Shown here: one piece after another, positions 26,706 through 34,847 of the stretch
How the letters are laid out: each line of letters begins with the position of its first letter
Position numbering within the stretch: the first letter of the stretch is position 1
From: Streptomyces sp. DH5
GTDB taxonomy: Bacteria > Actinomycetota > Actinomycetes > Streptomycetales > Streptomycetaceae
DNA length: 64,000 nt
Reading direction: 5' to 3'
Assembly (NCBI RefSeq): GCF_020873915.1
Contig: NZ_JAHWGP010000035.1
Span: 1-64,000, forward strand
The notes under the pieces: model-generated
Seen by the model: only the letters and a program-made list of their open reading frames with translations
Told to the model about the DNA's origin: nothing
Database searches by the model: none
Made by a program: the position numbers and the translations under genes

Positions 26706-26732
26706 GAGTTACGGGGGCCGGGGCGCGGGTAC
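26706..26732 (+). promoter_or_regulatory. SigB-like promoter, near-leaderless
   Basis: GAGT (26706-26709), 17-base spacer, GGGTAC (26727-26732). The spacer is one base longer than the usual 14-16. The -10 box ends nine bases before the ATG at 26742, so the transcript would have almost no leader. Confidence 0.45.
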
Positions 26733-26741
26733 CCGTCCGCC

Positions 26742-27176
26742 ATGCAGCGTTTGGAGCACCTGGAGCATCTGGACAAGCACCTGGTTGACGAACTGGCCCA
26801 GGTGGCCCGCGAGACCGTACGCGAGGAACTGCGCGAGCAGGCGCGGGGGCAGCGCCGCAAGGCCGCCTTCTACGCCGGGTCCGGCGCCACCGCCCTGTAC
26901 GCGGGCGCCGCCGTGTCGCTGGCGGTCGGTCTCGCCCTCGCCCTGGTCCTGCCGGGCTGGGCCGCCGCGCTGATCACGGCCGTGATCCTGGCCGCGGCGT
27001 CCTACGCCCTGCGCAGCGCGGCCCGGCCCTCGGCCCCCTCCACGCCGGGCACGGGGCAGACGGCCGCACCCGGCGGAGCCCCCGTCCCGCCGGTGCCGTC
27101 CACCCCGCCCACCGCGGGCGTCGTACCGCCGCGGCCGGACGAGTCCCGTCCCGCCGACAGCCACCACCGGCCGTGA
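26742..27176 (+). CDS. Actinobacterial holin-X/DUF1469-like membrane protein
   Basis: A 144-residue protein: an amphipathic N-terminal helix (LEHLDKHLVDELAQVARETVREE), two close transmembrane helices (about residues 45-90, AVSLAVGLALALVL and AALITAVILAAASYAL) and a Pro/Ala-rich cytoplasmic tail. The layout is that of the putative actinobacterial holin-X / phage-holin superfamily III membrane proteins, which in Streptomyces are often stress-linked rather than phage genes. A SigB-like promoter lies immediately upstream. Confidence 0.75.
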   Translation: MQRLEHLEHLDKHLVDELAQVARETVREELREQARGQRRKAAFYAGSGATALYAGAAVSLAVGLALALVLPGWAAALITAVILAAASYALRSAARPSAPSTPGTGQTAAPGGAPVPPVPSTPPTAGVVPPRPDESRPADSHHRP

Positions 27177-27566
27177 CCCCCGCAGTGGCCCGGCCCCGCT
27201 GACGGTCCGCCCGGCCGCCGGACGCGAAGGCGGTCGGCTCCCGGACAGCGGGGTGTCGGGCGGCGGGACCCGGCCGTCCGCCGTGGGCGGCGTACGGCCG
27301 CAGGGATGCGGGTCGCGGAAGCGCGTGCGGGGCGTCGTCGGCGACTCCCGCACCAGCACGTCGCCGGGGTCGCTCCTCCGCTCCGAGGGGAGGAGCCGGC
27401 CGGGTCCCCAGACGGCCCTTCGCAGGTCTCGCGTTACCGCTCCGGGCAGCGAAATCCTGTGACCGGTCGGGGCGTCGACGTGCCGCACCCAGTGTCGTCC
27501 GGTCGTGGCATCCGCGCGGCCGGAGCGCGGATCCGGGCCGGCGGCCCGGTCCTTGCGGGGCGGAAC
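27177..27566. other. Gap between convergent genes, no gene recognised
   Basis: 390 bases. Translations in all frames are Pro/Arg/Gly-rich. A faint GntR-like string on the minus strand (DLRRAVWGPGRLLPSE, about 27380-27430) is too weak to call. No clean hairpin. Confidence 0.4.
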
Positions 27567-28211
27567 CTAGCCGTCCCCGGCAGCGGCGAGGTGGGCGTTC
27601 ACGGCGGCGACACCGTCGACGCCCTGGCAGAGAGCCACGACCACCGGGACGAGACGCGGTTCCGGCAGGTGTCCCCGAAGGGTGACGACCCCGTCCCGGA
27701 CCTCGACCGCGACGGTGCCCTCGTCCAGGGCGAGGATGCGTCCCAGCACGTCCCGCTCCACCTCGCCGCGGATCTCGACGTCGGAGCGGATCAAGGCGTC
27801 CAGCAGGTCGCTGCGGGTGACGATGCCCGTGAGGAGCTCGTCGTCGCCGACCACCGGCAACTGCTTGACGTGCTGCCTGCGGAGTTCCCGCGCGGCCCGG
27901 GGGATCGTCCATTCGGCGCGCGCGGTGAAGACGGGGCTGCTCATGAGCTCACCCGCGGTTCGGGCCCGGGCCCTGCCCCACGAGCGCTCGTCGTCTCCGT
28001 CCCGACCCTGCGCGTCGGGCATGCCGGTCTCGTGCCGCAGCACGTCGGACGCGGACACGACTCCGACAGGAGAGCCGTCGTCGTCGACGACCGGGGCCGC
28101 GACGATGTCGTTGGCGTCCAGCAGCGCGGCGACCTCCTGCAACGGCGTGTCGGGACGGAAGGTGAGGACCTCCTCGGTCATCACGTCACCGACCGTGCGG
28201 CGATACAGCAT
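27567..28211 (-). CDS. CBS-domain pair with C-terminal BON domain
   Basis: A 214-residue protein: CBS 1 (TVGDVMTEEVLTFRPDTPLQEVAALL, then PVGVVSASDVL), CBS 2 (AGELMSSPVFTARAEW and LTGIVTRSDLLDALI) and a BON-type C-terminus (VEVRDGVVTLRGHL). CBS pairs sense adenosine nucleotides, and BON domains bind membranes or proteins. CBS-BON proteins are common among actinobacterial stress and dormancy genes. The ATG at 28211 has GGAGGAGG upstream. Confidence 0.9.
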   Translation of the reverse strand: MLYRRTVGDVMTEEVLTFRPDTPLQEVAALLDANDIVAAPVVDDDGSPVGVVSASDVLRHETGMPDAQGRDGDDERSWGRARARTAGELMSSPVFTARAEWTIPRAARELRRQHVKQLPVVGDDELLTGIVTRSDLLDALIRSDVEIRGEVERDVLGRILALDEGTVAVEVRDGVVTLRGHLPEPRLVPVVVALCQGVDGVAAVNAHLAAAGDG

Positions 28212-28521
28212 GGCATCGGCCTCCTCCGCTGTGCGACGTGTCCGGCTCGGCCCGGACCGCGGGCGGACCGCGCGCGGCGCGTCCGCCTCCCAGCTCCCAC
28301 CGGCCCGTTCACGACGTTTCCCCTCACCATGACAGCACCGCGCCGCTCCGGCGACCAGTGCCGTCCGGCCCGGCCTGGAGGCCGGCCGTCCCTGGCCAGG
28401 GGTATGGCGAGCCGCTGCGCGGCCTGCACCGCCATCACACCCGTCGTGGGCGCCGGGCGGCACCGTGCGACCGGAGGCGACGGGCGGTGCGGTGTCGTCG
28501 TCGGTGCGTCCTCCCTGGAGT
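28212..28521. other. 310-base leader region of the CBS-BON gene
   Basis: Between the LLM oxidoreductase stop and the CBS-BON start, both minus-strand. No gene seen. A less G+C-rich GGGGAAACGTCGTGAAC stretch (near 28310-28330 on the minus strand) may hold the promoter, but boxes could not be assigned. Confidence 0.35.
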
Positions 28522-29484
28522 TCAGCCGGCCTGCTGGAGCTGCGGCAGCACCTTGGTGCGGTAGAAGTCGAAGAAGCCGCGCAGGTCCGGGCCGATCTGG
28601 TTGACGTAGATCCGGTCGAAGCCGGCGTCGGCGAACCGGCGGAGTTCGGCGACGTGCTCGTCCACGTCGTCGCCGCACACCCGGCTCTCGCGCACCATGT
28701 CCTCGGTGACGAGCGTCTGCGCCTGCTCGAAGTGCTTCGGTGAGGGCAGCACCTGCCCGAGCTCGCCGGGCAGCTGCTCGTTCGCCCAGAGCCGGTGCAC
28801 GGTGCGCACGCACTCCTCGCGGTCGGTGCCGTAGCAGACCTTGGTGCCGCCGCTGACCGGCTTTCCGCCGCCCCCGCCCTTGCGGTACTGCTCCACCATC
28901 GAGGCGTCCGGCATCATCGTGACGTAGCCGTCGCCGACTCGCGCCGCCAGCTTGGTCGCCGCCGGGCCGAAGCCGGATATGTCGATGGGAATGGGCTGGT
29001 CCGGGAGGGTGTAGAGGCGGGCGTTCTCCACCGTGTAGTGCGTGCCGTGGTGGTTGACCTCCTCACCGCTGAACAGCCGGCGCATCACCTGGATCGCCTC
29101 CTCGAGCATCTCCAGCCGTACGTGGGCGGGGGGCCAGTGGTCGCCGAGGATGTGCTCGTTCAGCGCCTCGCCCGTGCCCACGCCCAGCCGGAACTCCCCG
29201 GGGGACATCACGGCGCTCGTGGCGGCCGCCTGCGCCACCACCGCCGGGTGCGTCCGCACGGTCGGGCAGGTCACCGCCGTTCCCACCGGCAGGGACACGG
29301 CCTCCGAGAGCGCGCCGATCACCGACCAGACGAAGGGGCTCTGCCCCTGCTCGTCGTTCCACGGATGGAAGTGGTCGGAGATCCACAACGCCTGGAATCC
29401 GGCCTGCTCGGCCATCCGCGCCTGCTCGATCAGCTCCGCAGGACCGTACTGCTCGCACGAGAGGAAATAGCCGTACTCGGGCAT
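28522..29484 (-). CDS. LLM-class F420-dependent oxidoreductase
   Basis: A 320-residue luciferase-like TIM-barrel enzyme of the F420-dependent glucose-6-phosphate dehydrogenase-like subgroup: YFLSCEQYGPAEL start, LWISDHFHPWNDEQGQSPFVW, and LGVGTGEALNEHI. The motif order matches the TIGR03557-type family as I recall it. Substrate unknown. The ATG at 29484 has CGGAGGCG upstream. Divergent from ndh; the two share a palindromic SigB-type -10 element (29524-29531). Confidence 0.88.
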   Translation of the reverse strand: MPEYGYFLSCEQYGPAELIEQARMAEQAGFQALWISDHFHPWNDEQGQSPFVWSVIGALSEAVSLPVGTAVTCPTVRTHPAVVAQAAATSAVMSPGEFRLGVGTGEALNEHILGDHWPPAHVRLEMLEEAIQVMRRLFSGEEVNHHGTHYTVENARLYTLPDQPIPIDISGFGPAATKLAARVGDGYVTMMPDASMVEQYRKGGGGGKPVSGGTKVCYGTDREECVRTVHRLWANEQLPGELGQVLPSPKHFEQAQTLVTEDMVRESRVCGDDVDEHVAELRRFADAGFDRIYVNQIGPDLRGFFDFYRTKVLPQLQQAG

Positions 29485-29505
29485 GGGGGCGCCTCCGCGA
29501 CATGG

Positions 29506-29550
29506 GCGTTCTGGTCCCGCGCCGGGTACCCGGAGGGCCGGGCGGCAACC
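29506..29550. promoter_or_regulatory. Divergent SigB-type promoters sharing a GGGTACCC -10 palindrome
   Basis: Plus strand: GCGT (29506-29509), 14 bases, GGGTAC (29524-29529), toward the NADH dehydrogenase. Minus strand: GGTT (complement of 29547-29550), 15 bases, GGGTAC (complement of 29526-29531), toward the LLM gene. Both fit GNNT-N14-16-GGGTAY, and the -10 boxes overlap in one 8-bp palindrome. Confidence 0.62.
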
Positions 29551-29639
29551 GGGCCCCGGGCTCCGGGCTGACGTTTGACGGCCCAGGCCAGGGGGACGCG
29601 GAAGGCTCCCGACGTACGCGACAGCGCCGGAGGCGAAAC

Positions 29640-31523
29640 GTGAGTCGACCCCGCATAGTGATCGTCGGTGCCGGCTTCGCCGGGTACCGCACGGCCCAGA
29701 CCCTGTCCCGGCTGGCCAAGGGCCGCGCCGACATCGTCCTGCTGAACCCGACCGACTACTTCCTGTACCTCCCGCTGCTGCCCCAGGTCGCGGCCGGCAT
29801 CCTGGAGCCGCGCCGGGTCACCGTCTCCCTCTCCGGCACGCTGCCGCACGTACGGCTGGTGCTGGGGGAGGCCGACCGCATCGACCTCGACGGGCGGCAG
29901 GTGCACTACACCGGACCCGAGGACGAGGGCGGCACCCTCTCCTACGACCGGCTCGTGCTCGCGGCCGGCAGCGTCAACAAGCTGCTGCCGATCCCCGGCG
30001 TCGCCGAACACGCCCACGGCTTCCGCGGCCTGCCCGAGGCCCTCTACCTGCGCGATCACGTGACCCGCCAGGTGGAGCTCGCCGCCGCCACCGACGATCC
30101 GGGGACCTGCGCCTCCCGCTGCACCTTCGTCGTGGTGGGCGCCGGCTACACCGGTACCGAAGTCGCCGCACACGGCCAGCTGTTCACCGACGCGCAGGTC
30201 GCCAAGCACCCCATGAGGACCGGGATGCGGCCGCGTTGGATGCTCCTGGACATCGCCGACCGGGTGCTGCCCGAGCTGGACGAACGGCTCTCCCGCACGG
30301 CCGACGGCGTGCTGCGCGAGCGGGGCGTGGACGTACGGATGGGCACCTCCGTGAAGGAGGCCACGCCCGACGGGGTGTTGCTGACCGACGGGGAGTTCGT
30401 CGACACGAAGACCCTGGTGTGGTGCGTGGGCGTACGCCCCGACCCGCTCGCGGAGTCCCTCGGACTGCCCATGGAACGCGGCCGGCTGCTGGTCGACCAG
30501 CACCTGCGCGTGCCGGGCCGGCCGGAGGTGTTCGCCTGCGGTGACGCGGCCGCGGTGCCCGACCTGGAGAAGCCGGGGTCCTACACCCCGATGACCGCAC
30601 AGCACGCGTGGCGGCAGGGCAAGGTGTGCGCGCACAACGTCGCCGCGTCGTTCGGCGACGGTGAGCGGCGCGCCTACCGGCACAAGGACCTGGGCTTCGT
30701 GGTCGATCTGGGCGGCGTCAAGGCCGCCGCCAACCCGCTCGGCGTGAACCTCTCCGGTCCGGTGGCGGGCGCGGTCACCCGCGGATACCACCTCGCCGCC
30801 ATGCCCGGCAACCGGGTGCGGGTGGCCGCCGACTGGCTCCTCGACGCCGTACTGCCGCGCCAGGCGGTTCAGTTGGGGCTCGTGCGGTCCTGGTCGGTGC
30901 CGCTGGACACGGCGTCGCCCGAGCTGGCACGGGTGGGCGGATCGGAGCGGCAACGGGAGGCCGGGGAACGGACGCGGGCAGAGCCTCCCCGGCCGGGTGG
31001 TGAGCCCGCCAGGAACCAGCCGGGTGGTGAGCCCGCGAAGAACCAGCCGGGTGGTGAGCCCGCCAGGAACCAGCCGGGTGGTGAGCCCGCGAAGAACCAG
31101 CCGGGTGGTGAGCCCGCCAGGAACCAGCCGGGTGGTGAGCCCGCGAAGAACCAGCCGGGTGGTGAGCCCGCGAAGAACCAGCCGGGTGGTGAGCCCGCCA
31201 GGAACCAGCCGGGTGGTGAGCCCGCCAGGAACCAGCCGGGTGGTGAGCCCGCGAAGAACCAGCCGGGTGGTGAGCCCGCCAGGAACCAGCCGGGTGGTGA
31301 GCCCGCCAGGAACCAGCCGGGCGGTGAGCCGGCCAAGAACCAGCCGGGCGGTGAACCCGCGGAGAGCCGGCCGGGCGGTGAGCCGGCGAGGAAGCGGCCC
31401 GGCGGGGAGTCCCCCGGGGGCCGGCCCGCCGTCACGCCGCCGCCCGATCAGCCGCCTCCCGGCCCGGACGTCTCACCCGGACCCGTCAGGCGTACCGACC
31501 GCTTCATCGAAGGAGACTCATGA
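29640..31523 (+). CDS. ndh: Type II NADH dehydrogenase-like FAD oxidoreductase with a repetitive tail
   Basis: A 627-residue protein. Two Rossmann loops are present: IVIVGAGFAGYRTA at the start for FAD and FVVVGAGYTGTE near residue 165 for NADH; FACGDAAAVPD is the second FAD motif. This part (about 430 residues) is a single-subunit NADH:quinone oxidoreductase without a proton pump. Residues about 452-586 are nine-residue repeats PGGEPA(R/K)NQ, hydrophilic and probably unstructured. The GTG at 29640 follows GGAGGCGAAAC. Its stop overlaps the transketolase ATG. Confidence 0.9.
   Translation: MSRPRIVIVGAGFAGYRTAQTLSRLAKGRADIVLLNPTDYFLYLPLLPQVAAGILEPRRVTVSLSGTLPHVRLVLGEADRIDLDGRQVHYTGPEDEGGTLSYDRLVLAAGSVNKLLPIPGVAEHAHGFRGLPEALYLRDHVTRQVELAAATDDPGTCASRCTFVVVGAGYTGTEVAAHGQLFTDAQVAKHPMRTGMRPRWMLLDIADRVLPELDERLSRTADGVLRERGVDVRMGTSVKEATPDGVLLTDGEFVDTKTLVWCVGVRPDPLAESLGLPMERGRLLVDQHLRVPGRPEVFACGDAAAVPDLEKPGSYTPMTAQHAWRQGKVCAHNVAASFGDGERRAYRHKDLGFVVDLGGVKAAANPLGVNLSGPVAGAVTRGYHLAAMPGNRVRVAADWLLDAVLPRQAVQLGLVRSWSVPLDTASPELARVGGSERQREAGERTRAEPPRPGGEPARNQPGGEPAKNQPGGEPARNQPGGEPAKNQPGGEPARNQPGGEPAKNQPGGEPAKNQPGGEPARNQPGGEPARNQPGGEPAKNQPGGEPARNQPGGEPARNQPGGEPAKNQPGGEPAESRPGGEPARKRPGGESPGGRPAVTPPPDQPPPGPDVSPGPVRRTDRFIEGDS
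30993..31397 (+). repeat. 27-bp in-frame minisatellite inside ndh
   Basis: Fifteen consecutive 27-bp units: thirteen encode PGGEPARNQ or PGGEPAKNQ with nearly identical bases, and two 3' units are diverged (ESR and RKR endings). Two variants differ at the codon for R/K and alternate irregularly, the pattern expected from unequal crossing-over or slippage. Confidence 0.95.
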
Positions 31524-33367
31524 ACACCGGTGAACTCGTCGAGCTCGGACAGCAGTTGCGCGTGGACAGCGTCCGCGCCGCGGCCGCCGCGGGCTCCGGG
31601 CACCCGACCTCGTCCATGTCCGCGGCCGACCTGACGGCGGTGCTGTTCGCCCGCCACTTCCGCTACGACTTCGACCGCCCCGACCACCCGTCCAACGACC
31701 GCTTCGTCCTCTCCAAGGGCCACGCCTCACCGCTGATGTACGCCGTCTACAAGGCGGCCGGCGCCATCGACGACGAGGAACTGCTCACCTTCCGCGAGAA
31801 CGGCAGCCGCCTCGAGGGGCACCCCACCCCCCGCCGGCTGCCCTGGGTCGAGACGGCCACCGGCTCCCTCGGCCAGGGCCTCCCCGTCGGCGTCGGCATC
31901 GCGCTGGCCGGGAAGCGGCTGGACCACGCCGACTACCGCGTGTGGGTGCTGTGCGGGGACAGCGAACTGGCCGAGGGGTCGGTGTGGGAGGCGGCCGAGC
32001 AGGCCGCGTACGAGAACCTGGACAACCTCACGGCGATCGTGGACGTCAACCGCCTCGGCCAGCGCGGACCCACCCGTCACGGCCACGACCTCGACGCCTA
32101 CGCCCGCCGCTTCCGGGCGTTCGGCTGGCACACCGTCGAGGTGGACGGCCACGACGTGGACGCCGTCGACCGCGCCTACGGCGAGGCGCTCTCCACCAGG
32201 GGCCAGCCCACCGCGATCATCGCCCGCACCCTCAAGGGCAAGGGCGTCGCGTCCGTGCAGGACCGCGAGGGCCTGCACGGAAAGCCGCTGCCGGAGGCCG
32301 AGGAGGCCGTCTCCGAACTCGGAGGCCCGCGCGACCTGCGCATCCAGGTGCACCCGCCGTCCTCCGACGCAGCACCATCCGCCGGGCACACGACGGAGCC
32401 CGCCCTGCCGCGCTGGGACAAGGGCGAGGAGGTCGCCACCCGCAACGCGTTCGGCGAGGCGCTGGCCGCCCTCGGCACCGCTCGCGGCGACGTGGTCGCC
32501 CTCGACGGAGAGGTCGGTGACTCCACCCGGGCGGAGTTCTTCGCCAAGGAGCACCCCGAGCGCTACATCGAGTGCTACATCGCCGAACAGCAGATGGTCG
32601 CGGCCGCGGTGGGCGTCGCCTCGCGCGGCTGGACGCCGTACGCCTCCAGCTTCGCGGCGTTCCTCACCCGCGCCCACGACTTCGTCCGCATGGCCGCGGT
32701 CAGCGGCTCAGGCATCAACCTCGTCGGCTCGCACGCGGGCGTGGCCATCGGCCAGGACGGCCCCAGCCAGATGGGTCTGGAGGACCTGGCGATGATGCGC
32801 GCCGTGCACGGCTCGACCGTGCTGTACCCGTGCGACGCCAACCAGACGGCACGGCTGGTCGCCACCATGGCCGGCCTCGACGGCATCCGCTACCTGCGCA
32901 CGTCACGCGGCGAGAGCGAGGTGATCTACGGGCCCGACGAGGAGTTCCCCGTCGGCGGCAGCAAGGTGCTGCGCTCCTCCGGCAGCGACCGGCTCACCCT
33001 CGTCGCCGCCGGCGTCACCGTGCCCGAGGCGCTCGCCGCCGCCGAGGCGCTGGAGGGCGAGGGCATCGCCGTACGGGTGATCGACCTGTACTCGGTGAAG
33101 CCGGTCGACCGGGAGACCCTGCGCACCGCCGCCGAGGAGACCGGCTGCCTGATGACGGTCGAGGACCACCATCCCGAGGGCGGTCTCGGGGACGCGGTCG
33201 CGGAGGCCTTCGGCGACGGACGCCCCGTCCCGCGCCTGGTGCGCCTCGCCGTGCGCGACATGCCCGGCTCGGCCTCACCCGACGAGCAGCTGCGCGCCGC
33301 CGGCATCGACGCCGGGTCGATCGCCGCGGCCGGCCGGCTGCTGGTGGGGGAGGCGATCGTGTCGTGA
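31520..33367 (+). CDS. tkt: Transketolase
   Basis: A 615-residue thiamine-diphosphate enzyme moving two-carbon units in the pentose phosphate pathway. The N-terminal half has GHPTSSMSAADLTAVLF, SKGHASPLMYA and the TPP-binding GDSELAEGSVWEA...N element. The C-terminal half has the pyrimidine-binding region (EQQMVAAAVGVA) and the transketolase C domain. It is probably a second transketolase, separate from the housekeeping gene in the calvin-like cluster (inferred). The ATG at 31520 overlaps the ndh stop, and its own stop overlaps the LigD-polymerase GTG. Confidence 0.92.
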   Translation: MNTGELVELGQQLRVDSVRAAAAAGSGHPTSSMSAADLTAVLFARHFRYDFDRPDHPSNDRFVLSKGHASPLMYAVYKAAGAIDDEELLTFRENGSRLEGHPTPRRLPWVETATGSLGQGLPVGVGIALAGKRLDHADYRVWVLCGDSELAEGSVWEAAEQAAYENLDNLTAIVDVNRLGQRGPTRHGHDLDAYARRFRAFGWHTVEVDGHDVDAVDRAYGEALSTRGQPTAIIARTLKGKGVASVQDREGLHGKPLPEAEEAVSELGGPRDLRIQVHPPSSDAAPSAGHTTEPALPRWDKGEEVATRNAFGEALAALGTARGDVVALDGEVGDSTRAEFFAKEHPERYIECYIAEQQMVAAAVGVASRGWTPYASSFAAFLTRAHDFVRMAAVSGSGINLVGSHAGVAIGQDGPSQMGLEDLAMMRAVHGSTVLYPCDANQTARLVATMAGLDGIRYLRTSRGESEVIYGPDEEFPVGGSKVLRSSGSDRLTLVAAGVTVPEALAAAEALEGEGIAVRVIDLYSVKPVDRETLRTAAEETGCLMTVEDHHPEGGLGDAVAEAFGDGRPVPRLVRLAVRDMPGSASPDEQLRAAGIDAGSIAAAGRLLVGEAIVS

Positions 33368-34323
33368 GCGGCGACGGGCCGCGCACCGTACGGGCCGGGG
33401 GCCGCACGGTGGAGATCCACCGGCCCGGCAAGGTGCTCTTCCCCGGAGGCGGGGACACCGGGGAGTACACCAAGGGCGACCTCGTCGACTACCACCTGGC
33501 GGTCGCCCCGTACATGCTGCCGCACCTGCGGGGGCGCCCGCTCATGCTGGACCGGCGCCCCGACGGTGTCGACGGTCCGTCGTTCATGCAGAAGAACACC
33601 CCGGACCACTACCCGGAGTGGATCACCCGCGCGGAGGTCGCCAAGGAGGGCGGCACCGTCACGCACACGGTGTGCGACAGTGCCGCCACCCTGCTCTACC
33701 TGGTCGACCAGGCGAGCATCACCCTGCACCGCTGGCTGTCCCGCACCGGCCCTCCCCGCTCCCGTCCGCGCTCGGGCGGGGGGTCCCCCCTCGGCCAGCC
33801 GGACCGGCTGGTGTTCGACCTCGACCCCTCGGTCGACGACTTCGAGACGGTGCGGGAGGCGGCGCGGCTGCTGGGGGAGCTGCTGGACGAGCTGAAGCTG
33901 CCCTCGGCGCTGATGACCACCGGCTCCCGCGGCCTGCACGTGATCGTGCCGCTGACCGGCAGGCACGACGCCGACGAGGTACGCGTCTTCGCCCGGGAGG
34001 TCGCCGACACCCTCGCCGGCGCCCACCCCGACCGGCTCACCACAGCCGCCCGCAAGAAGGACCGCGGCGACCGGCTCTACCTCGACGTGCAGCGCAACGC
34101 CTACGCGCAGACCGCCGTCGCCCCCTGCACGGTCCGTGCCCTGCCCGGCGCGCCCGTCGCCGTGCCCGTCTCCTGGGAGCAGCTGGACGATCCGGCGCTG
34201 CACGCCCGTCGCTGGACGGTCGCGAACGCCGTGGAACAGGTCCGCAGCGACCCGTGGGCCGGGCTGCTGAGCCGGGGACGTTCCCTGGCCCCGGCCCGTC
34301 GGCGGCTCGCCGGACTGCGCTGA
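33364..34323 (+). CDS. LigD-type DNA repair polymerase/primase domain protein
   Basis: A 319-residue stand-alone version of the polymerase (primase-like) domain of bacterial NHEJ ligase D. Family marks are VLFPGGGDTGEYTKGDLVDYH, LVFDLDPS (metal-binding aspartates), SRGLHVIVPL and a final RKKDRGDRLYLDVQRNAYAQT. It adds nucleotides at DNA ends, usually with Ku and a ligase, none of which are nearby. A Pro/Arg/Gly insertion (about residues 130-145) precedes the metal site. The GTG overlaps the transketolase stop (GTGA), an odd operon for a repair enzyme. Confidence 0.9.
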   Translation: MSGDGPRTVRAGGRTVEIHRPGKVLFPGGGDTGEYTKGDLVDYHLAVAPYMLPHLRGRPLMLDRRPDGVDGPSFMQKNTPDHYPEWITRAEVAKEGGTVTHTVCDSAATLLYLVDQASITLHRWLSRTGPPRSRPRSGGGSPLGQPDRLVFDLDPSVDDFETVREAARLLGELLDELKLPSALMTTGSRGLHVIVPLTGRHDADEVRVFAREVADTLAGAHPDRLTTAARKKDRGDRLYLDVQRNAYAQTAVAPCTVRALPGAPVAVPVSWEQLDDPALHARRWTVANAVEQVRSDPWAGLLSRGRSLAPARRRLAGLR

Positions 34324-34341
34324 GCGGGGTGTGTCCGCTCC

Positions 34342-34362
34342 GTCCGGATGTGCCATCCGGAC
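34342..34362 (+). terminator. 9-bp hairpin before the gas vesicle operon
   Basis: GTCCGGATG-TGC-CATCCGGAC, a perfect stem 18 bases after the LigD-polymerase stop. Either the end of the ndh-tkt-ligD transcript or an operator for gvpO. Confidence 0.55.
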
Positions 34363-34429
34363 GGGGCAACCGGGTGAGTCCGGGAGGTTTGGCGAACGGA
34401 CTTGCGGCCACACGGAGGGGGAGGTGGCC

Positions 34430-34801
34430 ATGTCGAACACGAAAAACACTGAAGAGTCACAGGATTCACAGGAATCCCACGACTCGCAGAAGTCCCGGAA
34501 GCAGACCGACGACAACAGAGGCACCAAACGGCCCAGCCCCATGGAGGTGCTGCGCCAGGCGCGCGGGCAGCTCGCGGAACTCACCGGTATGGAGGCCGAG
34601 TCCGTGTCGTCCTTCGAGCAGACGGAGGAGGGCTGGGCGCTCGAGGTGGAGGTCCTCGAACTCGAGCGGGTCCCCGACACGATGAGCCTGATGGCGAGCT
34701 ACCAGGTCGAGCTCGACCCGGACGGGCAGCTCACCGGGTACCGGCGGGTCCGCCGCTACGAGCGGGGCCGTTCCGACGCGCGCGGGTCCGGCGGCCGTTA
34801 G
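34430..34801 (+). CDS. gvpO: Gas vesicle protein GvpO
   Basis: A 123-residue protein: a polar Ser/Asp/Gln/Lys-rich N-terminus, then a compact GvpO domain (PMEVLRQARGQLAELTGMEAESVSS and WALEVEVLELERVPDTMSLMASY). GvpO is an accessory protein of the vesicle cluster with a proposed regulatory role. The ATG at 34430 follows GGAGGGGGAGG. It opens the operon order O-A-F-G-Y-Z-J-L-S-K, known from Streptomyces. Confidence 0.92.
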   Translation: MSNTKNTEESQDSQESHDSQKSRKQTDDNRGTKRPSPMEVLRQARGQLAELTGMEAESVSSFEQTEEGWALEVEVLELERVPDTMSLMASYQVELDPDGQLTGYRRVRRYERGRSDARGSGGR

Positions 34802-34847
34802 GCCGCCCGGCCGTACACACACCCAGACACAAGGAGGAACAGTCGGA

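Noticed and set aside
27200-27480. GntR-like string on the minus strand (DLRRAVWGPGRLLPSE)
   Set aside because: Only one short motif, no flanking helix-turn-helix residues, no start or ribosome-binding site.
27567-28211. Prophage interpretation of the holin-like gene and its surroundings
   Set aside because: No integrase, capsid, portal or lysin genes nearby. Neighbours are chromosomal stress genes.
30993-31397. Regular repeats resembling a CRISPR array
   Set aside because: Units are directly adjacent, in frame and without unique spacers; this is a coding minisatellite.
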